Shown here piece by piece: positions 1-8,683 of a stretch of 64,000 nucleotides of DNA; the stretch's first letter is position 1, and each line of letters begins with the position of its first letter. Source of the stretch: JAJDTQ01 sp965204235 (GTDB lineage: Bacteria > Desulfobacterota > Binatia > UBA9968 > JAJDTQ01); contig OZ241979.1 of the NCBI GenBank assembly GCA_965204235.1, positions 3,844,001 through 3,908,000 on the forward strand, written 5' to 3'. Below the pieces are notes generated by a model. That model made no database searches. It worked only from the letters and a program-made list of their open reading frames with translations, and was not told where the DNA came from. Both the position numbers and the translations under genes were made by a program.

Positions 1-321
1 TCCCCGGGCTTCTGGGACCGGCCGGAGCGGGCCCGGGGGGCGGTCTTCCGCAGCCGCGACCTCGCCGCGAGCTGGGAACGGGTAGGCGTGGGCCGGGGGC
101 TGCCCGACCACATGCAGCAGATGGTGTGGGCGCTGACCCGGCCCCCCGACCATCCGGGACGGGTCTATGCCGGGCTGGGGGCGGTGTCCCGCGGTCGTTC
201 CAGCGATTCGAGCCAGAAGGGCAGGGGCGACGTCCTGGTGTCCGAGGACGAAGGGGAGTCCTGGCGGCGGCTGCCCCTGGAGTTGCCCGCGGACCGGGTG
301 CTTCGGGTGATCCCGGACTGA
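1..321 (+). CDS. BNR/Asp-box repeat protein, C-terminal fragment
   Basis: The reading frame is open from the left edge to a TGA at 319-321, so only the last 106 residues are present. Two Asp-box-like units can be read: GAVFRSRDLAASWERV near residue 14 and GDVLVSEDEGESWRRL near residue 76. Both follow the S-x-D-x-G-x-S/T-W pattern of BNR beta-propeller blades found in sialidase-like and photosystem-stability-like proteins. No catalytic residues are visible in this piece, so the enzymatic role, if any, cannot be stated. It ends 38 nt before the exonuclease gene and may belong to a different transcription unit. Confidence 0.6.
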   Translation, partial: SPGFWDRPERARGAVFRSRDLAASWERVGVGRGLPDHMQQMVWALTRPPDHPGRVYAGLGAVSRGRSSDSSQKGRGDVLVSEDEGESWRRLPLELPADRVLRVIPD

Positions 322-359
322 GCCGCCGGGGTCGGACCTTCCACGCCTTGCGAGGATCA

Positions 360-1130
360 ATGACCTACGCCATCTTCGACATCGAGACCCGCATCGACAA
401 GGAACTGGTCAAGTCGGTCTGTTACCCCAACGAAGGGGTCTCGGCCCGGGAGGCGCATGAACGGCTGCGCACCGAGCGGGTGGCCGCGACCGGCAGCGAC
501 TTCCTCCCCATCTCCTTCCACGTGCCCATCTCCATTGCGGTGGGCACGGTGAACAGCGACGCGGCGCTGGTCAACGTCGAGACCCTGTGCGAGGACGACT
601 ACGGCGAGGAAGCCGTCGTGCGCGACTTCTGGCAACGGGTGGAGCGGTTCAACGGCGTACTGGTGTCGTTCAACGGCCGCAACTTCGACCTCCCGGTCCT
701 GGAACTGCACGCGCTGAAATACGGCTGCCAAGCGCCGCGCTACTTCAACCAGCAGTACGGACACCGGCACCGGTACTCGGAAGAGGGTCATTACGACCTG
801 TACGAGTTCATCGGCAACTACGGGGTCAACCGGATCCGCGGCGGCTTCGACCTCCTGTGCAAGCTCATCGGCCTGCCCGGCAAGGGGGCCATCGACGGAT
901 CCATGGTCCAGGGGCTGTGGGAGGAGGGGCGGCTGGCGGACATACACGAGTACTGCCGCCAGGACGTCGTACAGACCTATTTCCTGCTGCTTCGCGTGGA
1001 ACTCATGCGCGGCCGCCTCGACCGGCAGCGGTACGAAGCCGCCTGGACCGCCGCCCAACCGTTCCGCAGCCGGCTGGAAGCGTCCGACCCGCAAGAGGAA
1101 CAGGACCCGGGAGCCGGGGATCTCGCCTGA
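360..1130 (+). CDS. Predicted 3'-5' exonuclease, PolB exonuclease-domain family
   Basis: A 256-residue protein with the DnaQ-like exonuclease motifs in order: ExoI IFDIET (D7, E9), ExoII NGRNFDLP (D110) and ExoIII HEYCRQDV (Y198, D202). This matches the stand-alone family related to the exonuclease domain of DNA polymerase B, which degrades DNA 3' to 5' using two metal ions. The ATG at 360 sits just behind a GAGG and the conserved DxE motif starts at residue 7, so the start is well supported. The helicase gene begins 26 nt downstream on the same strand, so co-transcription with the helicase and methylase is likely, although this exonuclease family also occurs alone as a housekeeping gene. Confidence 0.8.
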   Translation: MTYAIFDIETRIDKELVKSVCYPNEGVSAREAHERLRTERVAATGSDFLPISFHVPISIAVGTVNSDAALVNVETLCEDDYGEEAVVRDFWQRVERFNGVLVSFNGRNFDLPVLELHALKYGCQAPRYFNQQYGHRHRYSEEGHYDLYEFIGNYGVNRIRGGFDLLCKLIGLPGKGAIDGSMVQGLWEEGRLADIHEYCRQDVVQTYFLLLRVELMRGRLDRQRYEAAWTAAQPFRSRLEASDPQEEQDPGAGDLA

Positions 1131-1156
1131 GTAGAGGGCCTGGGAAGCCGGAGCTC

Positions 1157-4100
1157 ATGCCTCGGGTCTTCGACAACATCGAACGGCATCTCCAACCGGC
1201 GCTGGCCGAGACCCTGGAGGTCTCCGACCGGGCGGACTTCTGCGTGGGATACTTCAACCTGCGCGGCTGGCGGTCGATCGACGAGTACGTGGAGGGATGG
1301 AGCGGCGGGGACGGCCATTGCTGTCGGCTGCTCGTCGGCATGCAGCGACTCCCGCACGAGGAAGTGCGCCTCGCCCACAACTTGGCGGCGGGCGGCGGGG
1401 AACTCGACAACCGGACAGCGCTGCGGTTCAGGAAACGGCTGGCCGAAGAGTTCCGCGAACAACTGACCTTCGGCGCTCCCACCAATGAGGACGAGGCCGG
1501 CCTGCGAAGGCTGGCGCGGCAGATCAGGGCGCGGAAGGTCGTGGTCAAGTTGTTCCTCAGGCATCCACTCCACGCCAAGTTGTACCTGCTGTTCCGTGCA
1601 GACCCCATCAACCCGACGGTGGGATACCTGGGCAGCAGCAACCTCACCCAATCGGGCCTGTCCCTTCAGGGCGAGCTCAATGTCGATGTGCTGGACCACG
1701 ACGCCTGCGAAAAACTGGCCAAGTGGTTCGAGGATCGGTGGAAGGACCGCTGGTGCGTCGATATCTCGAGAGAGTTGGCGGAGATCATCGAGGAGAGTTG
1801 GGCGCGGGAGGAGCCTCTCCCGCCGTACCACATCTACGTCAAGATGGCCTACCACCTGTCGCAGGAAGCGCGCGCCGGGCTGACGGAGTTTCGCATCCCC
1901 AAGGACTTCGGCAACAGGCTCCTGGACTTTCAGACCGCGGCCGTAAAGATCGCCGCCCACCACCTGAACAAGCGGGGCGGCGTGATCATCGGCGACGTGG
2001 TGGGGCTGGGCAAGACCCTGATGGCCACTGCCCTGGCGCGAGTCTTCGAGGACGACCACGGGCTCGAGACCCTGGTCATCTGCCCGAAGAACCTCGTTCC
2101 CATGTGGGAGGACTACCGCGAGCAGTACCGCATGCGCGCCCGGGTGCTATCCATAAGCCGCGTGCTCACGGAGTTGCCCGAGCTGCGCCGCTACCGCTTG
2201 GTGCTCATCGACGAGAGCCACAACCTGCGGAACCGTCAGGGCAGGCGCTACCGGGCCATCCAGGAATACGTCCGGGAGAACGACAGCAAGTGCATCCTGC
2301 TGTCGGCCACGCCCTACAACAAGACGTACCTGGACCTTTCCAGCCAGCTTCGCCTGTTCGTTCCCGAGGACGAGGACCTGGGCATTCGCCCGGAACGGCT
2401 GTTGCGGGAGATGGGCGAGACCGAGTTCCTGCGCCGCCATCAGGCCCCGGTCCGGTCCCTGGGGGCCTTCGAACAATCCGGGCACGCCGACGACTGGCGG
2501 GAGCTGATGCGGCTGTACCTGGTCCGCCGGACGCGCAGCTTCATTCAGGACAACTACGCGGCCACGGACCCGACCGACGGCCGCCGATACCTGACGTTCG
2601 AGGACGGCGCCCGGTCCTATTTTCCGACGCGGGCGCCGAAGACGCTCCGCTTCGACATCGACGCGCAGTATGCCCGGCTCTTTGCGGACGAGGTGGTGGA
2701 CGCCATCAACCGCCTGGAGCTCCCGCGCTACGGCCTGGGCAACTATGTGGCGGCGTCTCCCCGCAAGCCGCCGACGCCGGACGAGGGCAGGGTCTTGAAC
2801 GACCTGTCACGCGCGGGCAAGCGCCTCATGGGCTTCTGCCGCACCAACCTGTTCAAGCGCCTGGAGAGCAGCGGTCATGCCTTCCTGTTGTCGGTGGAAC
2901 GCCACGTTCTCAGGAACTTCGTCTTTCTCCACGCCATCGAGCACGGTCTGCCGCTGCCCATCGGAACCGCGGATGCGAGTCTGCTGGACTCGCAATCCTT
3001 CGACGAGGACGCCGAGTCGGCCGTCGGGGACGTCTTCGACCCGGACGACGGAGAAGCCCGGGAACCCGTGGAAACGACCTCGCTCAGGAGCGAAGCGGCT
3101 TTTCGCACGCGCGCCGCCGAGGTTTACGAGGGTTTTCGCAACAGGTACGGGAGTCGGTTTCGCTGGTTGGCCTCCGAACACTTCGTCGATGCCCTTCGCA
3201 AGGACCTGATGGCCGATTCCGGGATCCTGCTCGCCTTCCTGGTCCGGTTCGGCGCGTGGCAGGCGGCCGAGGACGCGAAGCTGGGGGCGCTGGAAGATCT
3301 GCTGGTGAACGGCCACTCGGAAGAGAAGGTCCTGGTCTTCAGCCAGTTCGCGGATACGGTTCGCTATATCGAAGCGGAGATGAAGTCGCGCGGCGTGTCT
3401 CGGCTGGAGGGGGTGACCGGAGACACGGAAGACCCCACGCGCCTGGCTTGGCGCTTCAGCCCGAAGAGCAACGGCAAGGAAGACCGCGTCGCCCCAACCG
3501 ACGAGTTGCGCGTGCTGGTAGCCACCGACGTGCTGAGCGAAGGCCAGAACTTGCAGGACTGCGCCATCGTGGTGAACTATGACCTGCCGTGGGCCATCAT
3601 CCGCCTGATCCAGCGCGCCGGCCGGGTGGACCGCATCGGCCAAAGGGCGCGCGACATCCAATGCCATTCCTTTCTGCCGGCCGAGGGGGTCGAACGGCTG
3701 CTCCGGCTCCGCATCCGCGTGCGGAGCCGCCTCCGGGAGAACGCCGAAGTGGTCGGCGCCGACGAGGCGTTCTTCGAGGATGAAGACGAACGGGCGGTGC
3801 TCGACCTGTACAACGAAAAGGCGGGGATTCTCGACGACGAGGACGGGGCGGACGTGGATCTGGCCTCGTATGCCTACCAGGTCTGGCGGAACGCCACCGA
3901 GGCGGATCCGGCGCTCAGGAAGACCATCGAGGAACTGCCCTCCGGGGTGTATTCCTCGAAGGCGTACCGCGACAGGCCGGAGCGGCCGGAAGGGGCGTTG
4001 GTCTATATGCGCACGGCCCAGGGATACGATGCGCTGGCCTGGATCGACCGCGACGGCAGGAGCGTCACCGAGAGCCAGTTCGAGATCCTGCGGGCCGCGG

Positions 4101-4519
4101 AATGCCGGCCCGATACGCCGGCCCTGCCGCGTCACGACACCCATCACGGTCTGGTCCGCAAGGCCGCGGAGCACATCGTCCGCGAGGAAAAGCAGGTCGG
4201 AGGCCAACTGGGCCGCCCCTCCGGGGCCCGGTTCCGTACCTACGAACGGCTCAAGAACTACGCCGAAGGGATCAAGGGCACGCTGTTCGACACCGAGCCG
4301 CTGCGCCGCGCCATTGACGACATCTACCATCATCCCCTGCGACAGTCCGCAGTGGATACCCTGAACCGTCAATTGCGCAGCGGCGTCTCCGACGAAGCCC
4401 TGGCCGGGCTGGTCAACGCGCTCCGGGATGAAGACCGACTCTGCGTGGTCCACGAAGAGGACGAGCGCCAGGAACCGCGTATCATCTGCTCCATGGGTCT
4501 CATCCAAACCCGGACTTGA
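1157..4519 (+). CDS. PLD-domain/SNF2-like helicase, probable restriction or defence ATPase
   Basis: A 1120-residue protein. The N-terminal part has a phospholipase-D-like half-site near residues 138-160 (HAKLYL, then GSSN), a nuclease fold in many restriction proteins. It is followed by a superfamily 2 motor: Walker A GDVVGLGKT near residue 280, motif II LIDESH near 351, motif III SATPYN, and a C-terminal helicase domain (FSQFADTVRYIE near 728, ATDVLSEGQN near 790, QRAGRVDRIGQ near 815). The QxxGRxxRxGQ form is typical of SNF2/RapA-type translocases. A large Eco57I-type methylase follows almost without a gap, which suggests a two-protein restriction or defence unit. No DISARM or BREX core gene (drmA/drmB, brxC, pglZ) is visible next to it. 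The target and exact mechanism are unknown. Confidence 0.8.
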   Translation: MPRVFDNIERHLQPALAETLEVSDRADFCVGYFNLRGWRSIDEYVEGWSGGDGHCCRLLVGMQRLPHEEVRLAHNLAAGGGELDNRTALRFRKRLAEEFREQLTFGAPTNEDEAGLRRLARQIRARKVVVKLFLRHPLHAKLYLLFRADPINPTVGYLGSSNLTQSGLSLQGELNVDVLDHDACEKLAKWFEDRWKDRWCVDISRELAEIIEESWAREEPLPPYHIYVKMAYHLSQEARAGLTEFRIPKDFGNRLLDFQTAAVKIAAHHLNKRGGVIIGDVVGLGKTLMATALARVFEDDHGLETLVICPKNLVPMWEDYREQYRMRARVLSISRVLTELPELRRYRLVLIDESHNLRNRQGRRYRAIQEYVRENDSKCILLSATPYNKTYLDLSSQLRLFVPEDEDLGIRPERLLREMGETEFLRRHQAPVRSLGAFEQSGHADDWRELMRLYLVRRTRSFIQDNYAATDPTDGRRYLTFEDGARSYFPTRAPKTLRFDIDAQYARLFADEVVDAINRLELPRYGLGNYVAASPRKPPTPDEGRVLNDLSRAGKRLMGFCRTNLFKRLESSGHAFLLSVERHVLRNFVFLHAIEHGLPLPIGTADASLLDSQSFDEDAESAVGDVFDPDDGEAREPVETTSLRSEAAFRTRAAEVYEGFRNRYGSRFRWLASEHFVDALRKDLMADSGILLAFLVRFGAWQAAEDAKLGALEDLLVNGHSEEKVLVFSQFADTVRYIEAEMKSRGVSRLEGVTGDTEDPTRLAWRFSPKSNGKEDRVAPTDELRVLVATDVLSEGQNLQDCAIVVNYDLPWAIIRLIQRAGRVDRIGQRARDIQCHSFLPAEGVERLLRLRIRVRSRLRENAEVVGADEAFFEDEDERAVLDLYNEKAGILDDEDGADVDLASYAYQVWRNATEADPALRKTIEELPSGVYSSKAYRDRPERPEGALVYMRTAQGYDALAWIDRDGRSVTESQFEILRAAECRPDTPALPRHDTHHGLVRKAAEHIVREEKQVGGQLGRPSGARFRTYERLKNYAEGIKGTLFDTEPLRRAIDDIYHHPLRQSAVDTLNRQLRSGVSDEALAGLVNALRDEDRLCVVHEEDERQEPRIICSMGLIQTRT

Positions 4520-4551
4520 CCCTTTTGCCTTACCGTACCGGCGCGTTCCTC

Positions 4552-7500
4552 ATGCCGACCCGACTCGACAGAAACACCGTCAGACGCCACCTGGAGGAAT
4601 TCGCCCTCCGGCCGCTCTTCATCGAGGAGTTGGGCTGGGACCACGGCGGCGCGGACGTCGAGGCCGCGGTCGCGGGCCGGACGTTCGCGTTGCAAGCCAT
4701 CGCCCACAAGCGCGGCATGGTGGCCTACCTGTACGTGGCGGACTCGGACACCGCCTTCCCCGACCGTCCTACTCGCCAGAAGATCGAGAAAGCCGTCGCC
4801 AAAACCGTCCGTGAGCACCTCACCGTGTACGCCTCCCATGACAGGAACGTCCTGTACTGGCAGTGGGTGAAGCGCGAACCGGGCCGGCCGGACCGGACGC
4901 ACACGCACATCTATCGCCGAGGTCAGTCGGGCGAAGCGCTGATCCAGCGGCTGGAGCAGCTCGTCTTCACCCTGGAGGAGGAAGAAGACGTTACCCTTGT
5001 CGAGGTGACGGGCCGGGTGCGTGCGGCCTTCGACGTGGAGAAGGTCACCAAGCGGTTCTACGACCGGTTCAAGAAGGAGCACCGCGCTTTTCTGGACTTC
5101 ATCGAAGGCATCACCGCCGCGGCCGACCGCGAATGGTACGCCTCGCTCATGCTGAACCGGATGATGTTCATCTACTTCATCCAGAAGCGCGGCTTCTTCG
5201 ACAACGATACAGACTATCTGCGCAACCGCCTGGAACGGGTGCGGCGGCAGCAGGGCAACGGCAACTTCCACAGCTTCTACCGGCTGTTCCTGCTGCGGCT
5301 GTTCCAGGAGGGTTTGGGTCAGCCCGAGGCCGCCCGCGCCCCGGAGTTGGCCGCCTTGCTCGGCAAGGTCCCGTACCTCAACGGCGGCCTGTTCGACGTG
5401 CACGACCTGGAGCGCGACAACCCGGACATCTGCATCCCGGATGAAGCCTTCGCGCAGATCTTCGCCTTCTTCGACGCATACCAGTGGCACCTCGACGACC
5501 GGCCGCTGCGCAACGACAACGAGATCAACCCCGACGTGCTCGGCTACATCTTCGAGAAGTACGTCAACCAGAAGCAGATGGGGGCCTACTACACCAAGGA
5601 GGACATCACCGGCTACATCAGCCGCAACACCGTCCTGCCGTTCCTGTTCGACCGGGCGAAGAAGGACTGTTCCATTGCGTTCAAGCCCGGCGGCGGCGTG
5701 TGGCGGCTGTTGTCGGACGACCCGGACAGGTACTTCTACGATGCGGTTCGCCATGGCATCACCTACGACGTTCACGAAAAGAAAGCCCTTGCCGACAAAC
5801 GCGAGCTGCCGCCCGAGATAGCTGCCGGCGTGGACGAGGTGACCAAACGCGGCGGCTGGAACCAGGCGGCCCCGCCTGCCTACGCCCTGCCGACCGAGAC
5901 GTGGCGCGAGCACGTCGCACGCAGGCGGCGCTATGAGGAGGTCCGCGCCAAGCTCGCCGCGGGGGAGGCCACGTCCATCAACGACCTCATCACCTATAAT
6001 CTGGACATCGAAACGTTCGCTCAGGACGTGATCGCCGGCAGTGAGGGGCCGGAACTGGTCCGCGCCTTCTGGAAGGCGCTGCGGAAGGTGTCCGTTCTCG
6101 ACCCCACGTGCGGCTCCGGCGCCTTTCTGTTCGCCGCGCTCAACGTCCTGGAGCCGTTGTACACCGCCTGCCTGGGCGCCATGCGCGGCTTCCTGGACGA
6201 CCTGGAGAACTCCCGGCGCAAACAGCGCCCCGAGAAACTGGGCGACTTCCGCAAGGTCCTGGGGCAGGTCGAAGAACACGCCAGCGAGCGCTACTTCATC
6301 CTCAAGTCCATCATCATCGACAACCTGTACGGCGTGGACATCATGGAAGAGGCGGTGGAGATCTGCAAACTGCGCCTGTTCCTGAAGCTCGTCGCCCAGT
6401 TGGAGCGTTACGACCAGATCGAGCCGCTGCCGGACATCGACTTCAACGTCCGCACCGGCAACACGCTGGTGGGGTTCACCTCGTTGGATGAGTTGAAACA
6501 GACACTGAGCGCCGACCTGGTGAAACAGTTGGCGCTGCCCCGGATCGAGGAGCGCGCCGAAATCGCCGACCGCGCCTTCCGCAAATTCCGCGAAATGCAG
6601 ACCGAGCACGGCATGGGTGCGGGCGCGTTCGCGGCGACAAAGGTGGAACTGCGGAAGCGGCTCGACGAACTGCGGGACGAGTTGGACGAGTACCTGGCCG
6701 GCGACTACGGCGTGAAGGTGGAGAACCGCAAGGCCTACCGGCGATGGCGGGACAGCCACCAGCCGTTCCACTGGTTCGTGGAGTTCTACGGGATCATGCA
6801 CGGTGGCGGGTTCGACGTGGTGATCGGGAACCCCCCCTATGTCGAAATACCAAAAATATCCGGTCATTATTCTCTGCAAAAATATGAACTCGTCGGAACT
6901 GGAAACCTCTATGCGGTTTGCCTTGAGCGATTCCTCCAGCTTCTTGGCCTGAACAGGAGATATGGAGCGATTGTTCCTGTCAGTTCGGTTTCCACACCAA
7001 GGATGCTGCCCCTTATGCGTCTCCTTGTCAACAACTCTTCGGCGCACATCAGCAGTTTTGCCGTCCGCCCTGCCAAGCTGTTTTCCGGAGTGGATATGAA
7101 TTTATCCATTTTGATAGGGACAGCAACTGCAAGGAAGGATCGAGAGCAGATTTTCACGACCGCCTATACACGATGGAATGAACCTTTCAGAGAGTACCTG
7201 TTCGACACGATTTCCTATATTGCATCGACCTTCCATGAACCCCTTGCCGCAATCACGAAAATCAGTTCGGAGATCGACCGTATCATTCTCGTTAAGCTCC
7301 TGAAATATCGGTCGTTGGCCCGTCTTCGGACAAAAGGGGCGCAAAATCCAATCTACTATCACAGTGGAGGAAGGTATTTCCGAAAGTGTATCAGAACAAA
7401 ATTGTCCAGTGAGTACAAGGAATTGCCTCTTCACAACGAAGCAGCAAAGCCGGTTTTGTGCCTGCTCTCGTCGTCGCTCTACTACTGGCTCTGGATCCTT

Positions 7501-7869
7501 TTTTCCGATTGCTACCACGTAACCCGCGCGGACGTGGACATGGTTCCGGTTCCCGATTCGATCATGTTGGACAAAAGATTCCACAGATTATCTGACGCAC
7601 TCGTGGAGGATCTTGAAAGAAACGCCGAAGTACGTATCCGGCGGAGAGCGGATGGCAGCGAACAAAAGGAAGTGAATTATCTTGCCGGGAGATCAAAGCA
7701 TTTAATGGATCGAATCGATCACCTGCTTGCCGAACATTACGGTTTGTCGGAAGAGGAGGTCTGTTACCTGGTGAATTACGACGCGAAATATCGAACAAAC
7801 GACATGAGTGATGGCTACGAACAGCAAGCTGGAGGGAGAAATGCCTGTGATTCTGACGGAACCGGATGA
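4552..7869 (+). CDS. Eco57I-type N6-adenine DNA methyltransferase (PglX-like size)
   Basis: A 1105-residue protein with SAM-binding motif I DPTCGSGAF near residue 517 and catalytic motif IV NPPY near residue 760, the hallmark of N6-adenine methylases. A long N-terminal region precedes the catalytic core, as in PglX and type IIG/ISP enzymes, and the C-terminal third should be the target-recognition part. The ATG at 4552 is used here; a TTG at 4516 overlapping the helicase stop codon is an alternative that would couple translation. Neither start has a clear ribosome-binding site. DNA downstream of NPPY (from about 6840) is far poorer in GC than DNA upstream, suggesting that the specificity half was exchanged. 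It probably acts with the PLD-helicase as modification subunit. Confidence 0.85.
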   Translation: MPTRLDRNTVRRHLEEFALRPLFIEELGWDHGGADVEAAVAGRTFALQAIAHKRGMVAYLYVADSDTAFPDRPTRQKIEKAVAKTVREHLTVYASHDRNVLYWQWVKREPGRPDRTHTHIYRRGQSGEALIQRLEQLVFTLEEEEDVTLVEVTGRVRAAFDVEKVTKRFYDRFKKEHRAFLDFIEGITAAADREWYASLMLNRMMFIYFIQKRGFFDNDTDYLRNRLERVRRQQGNGNFHSFYRLFLLRLFQEGLGQPEAARAPELAALLGKVPYLNGGLFDVHDLERDNPDICIPDEAFAQIFAFFDAYQWHLDDRPLRNDNEINPDVLGYIFEKYVNQKQMGAYYTKEDITGYISRNTVLPFLFDRAKKDCSIAFKPGGGVWRLLSDDPDRYFYDAVRHGITYDVHEKKALADKRELPPEIAAGVDEVTKRGGWNQAAPPAYALPTETWREHVARRRRYEEVRAKLAAGEATSINDLITYNLDIETFAQDVIAGSEGPELVRAFWKALRKVSVLDPTCGSGAFLFAALNVLEPLYTACLGAMRGFLDDLENSRRKQRPEKLGDFRKVLGQVEEHASERYFILKSIIIDNLYGVDIMEEAVEICKLRLFLKLVAQLERYDQIEPLPDIDFNVRTGNTLVGFTSLDELKQTLSADLVKQLALPRIEERAEIADRAFRKFREMQTEHGMGAGAFAATKVELRKRLDELRDELDEYLAGDYGVKVENRKAYRRWRDSHQPFHWFVEFYGIMHGGGFDVVIGNPPYVEIPKISGHYSLQKYELVGTGNLYAVCLERFLQLLGLNRRYGAIVPVSSVSTPRMLPLMRLLVNNSSAHISSFAVRPAKLFSGVDMNLSILIGTATARKDREQIFTTAYTRWNEPFREYLFDTISYIASTFHEPLAAITKISSEIDRIILVKLLKYRSLARLRTKGAQNPIYYHSGGRYFRKCIRTKLSSEYKELPLHNEAAKPVLCLLSSSLYYWLWILFSDCYHVTRADVDMVPVPDSIMLDKRFHRLSDALVEDLERNAEVRIRRRADGSEQKEVNYLAGRSKHLMDRIDHLLAEHYGLSEEEVCYLVNYDAKYRTNDMSDGYEQQAGGRNACDSDGTG

Positions 7870-8158
7870 TGTCGTCCAGGATGGTCGGGGAGGAGAAATT
7901 CCGGTCTGGAAGTGTCCACGTTGCCAAAGACTCCTCAAGGTTGACGATTTCGGATGGCGTAAACGAAACGACATATTAAGGGTCTTAGAGTAGGTGCCAT
8001 TTGACAGGAGGGAAACCAGTCTGAAGGGCCTGTAAACAGGGACGGCTGCCGCGCTATCATACGTTCTTGTGGTGGCAGCTACTCTAAGATCCTCAATATA
8101 CCCCGGTCAAGATGTTTGGCACAAGCAGTCCTGGTGTCGGGAATGTCGTGGAAGTTGA
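7841..8158 (+). pseudogene. Small zinc-ribbon protein interrupted by a short inverted-repeat element
   Basis: An ATG at 7841 preceded by GGAGGG opens a frame encoding KCPRCQRLLKVDDFGWRKRN, then runs into an inverted-repeat element and stops at 7991-7993. Removing 123 nt (the element plus one TA) rejoins the frame to read YPGQDVWHKQSWCRECRGS with a stop at 8156-8158. The rebuilt protein of about 64 residues has paired CxxC motifs (CPRC and CREC), a plausible zinc ribbon like the leader of some HNH or phage-type proteins. It overlaps the methylase 3' end by 29 nt. The reconstruction is inference, but recovery of both the frame and the second CxxC by one TA-flanked excision is strong support. 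Confidence 0.6.
7974..8098. mobile_element. MITE-like element, 121 bp, flanked by TA
   Basis: Imperfect terminal inverted repeats of about 27 nt (7973-7999 and 8073-8099, three mismatches) share the core CTTAGAGTAG. A TA lies immediately outside each end (7974-7975 and 8097-8098), consistent with the TA target duplication of IS630/Tc1-mariner elements. The element is too short to encode a transposase, so it would have been mobilised in trans. It interrupts the zinc-ribbon reading frame. Confidence 0.6.
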
Positions 8159-8174
8159 CGGGTCGGTAGTCGCG

Positions 8175-8306
8175 CTAGTACCCTGTAACACTGGCTTTGC
8201 CATCGAGACTTGATATAGCCCCATGTACGGTAAGCAGCAGTAATTGGCGATAGGGCACTTTTTGCTTCCTATCCCCACTAATGAATTCACTGTTACAGGG
8301 TACTAG
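8175..8306. repeat. 132-bp inverted-repeat element (second MITE-like candidate)
   Basis: A perfect 16-bp inverted repeat, CTAGTACCCTGTAACA at 8175-8190 and its complement at 8291-8306, brackets 100 bp with no convincing gene. The ends carry CTAG and TA steps that could be target duplications. The terminal sequence differs from the element at 7974-8098, so it is a different family. A long-range RNA hairpin is an alternative. Confidence 0.5.
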
Positions 8307-8375
8307 TTTATTGAGGCGGCTTTTCCGGCTTTTGAGTGGATAAGCAGGAGGGAGCGTAATTCTGAAGAGCCGAAT

Positions 8376-8594
8376 ATGTCTGACGAGATTATCGAGGAGT
8401 TGTGGCGGGTCAAAGACGAAATCGCCCGCGAACATGGATACGACGTCGAGTCGCTCGCCGCCTATTTCCAGGGCAAGGAGCGGACGGGGGAACGGCAAGT
8501 GGTGGATTTGCAATCCATGAGGAAGGCTGCCGGACAGGGCAAATCGCCGACGCCCTCATCTTCCGGAGCTTCCGGTCCGAAGGGAAGTTCATGA
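8376..8594 (+). CDS. Small antitoxin-like hypothetical protein
   Basis: A 72-residue protein starting MSDEIIEELWRVKDEIA, with a helical, charged N-terminus and a Ser/Pro/Gly-rich tail. The opening pattern (SDEII-E-WR-KDEIAREHGYD) resembles small proteins often found beside toxin genes in defence islands. No toxin gene is recognisable directly downstream; instead a nuclease fragment overlaps its last codons. It lies just right of the inverted-repeat element. Function is not established. Confidence 0.5.
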   Translation: MSDEIIEELWRVKDEIAREHGYDVESLAAYFQGKERTGERQVVDLQSMRKAAGQGKSPTPSSSGASGPKGSS

Positions 8595-8683
8595 AACTGC
8601 ATGTCGAAAAAGTACAACCATTGGTTGCACAAATTGCTTGGACCCACGGATGGGGAAGAATCCTGGGCATCCGGTACGGTTGA
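8591..8683 (+). pseudogene. Fragment resembling a DUF1016/YhcG-type PDDEXK nuclease
   Basis: A 30-residue frame from the ATG at 8591 reads KVQPLVAQIAWTHGWGRIL. The piece QPLVAQIAWTH matches the family pattern QLV-QI-W-HN of DUF1016 nucleases, but the frame ends at once. It is probably the relic of a longer gene in this debris-rich stretch. The match is short, so confidence is low. Confidence 0.28.

Noticed and set aside
4369..7047. Long open frame on the minus strand opposite the methylase
   Set aside because: Long antisense frames are common in GC-rich DNA; the plus-strand gene has clear methylase motifs and the antisense product has none.
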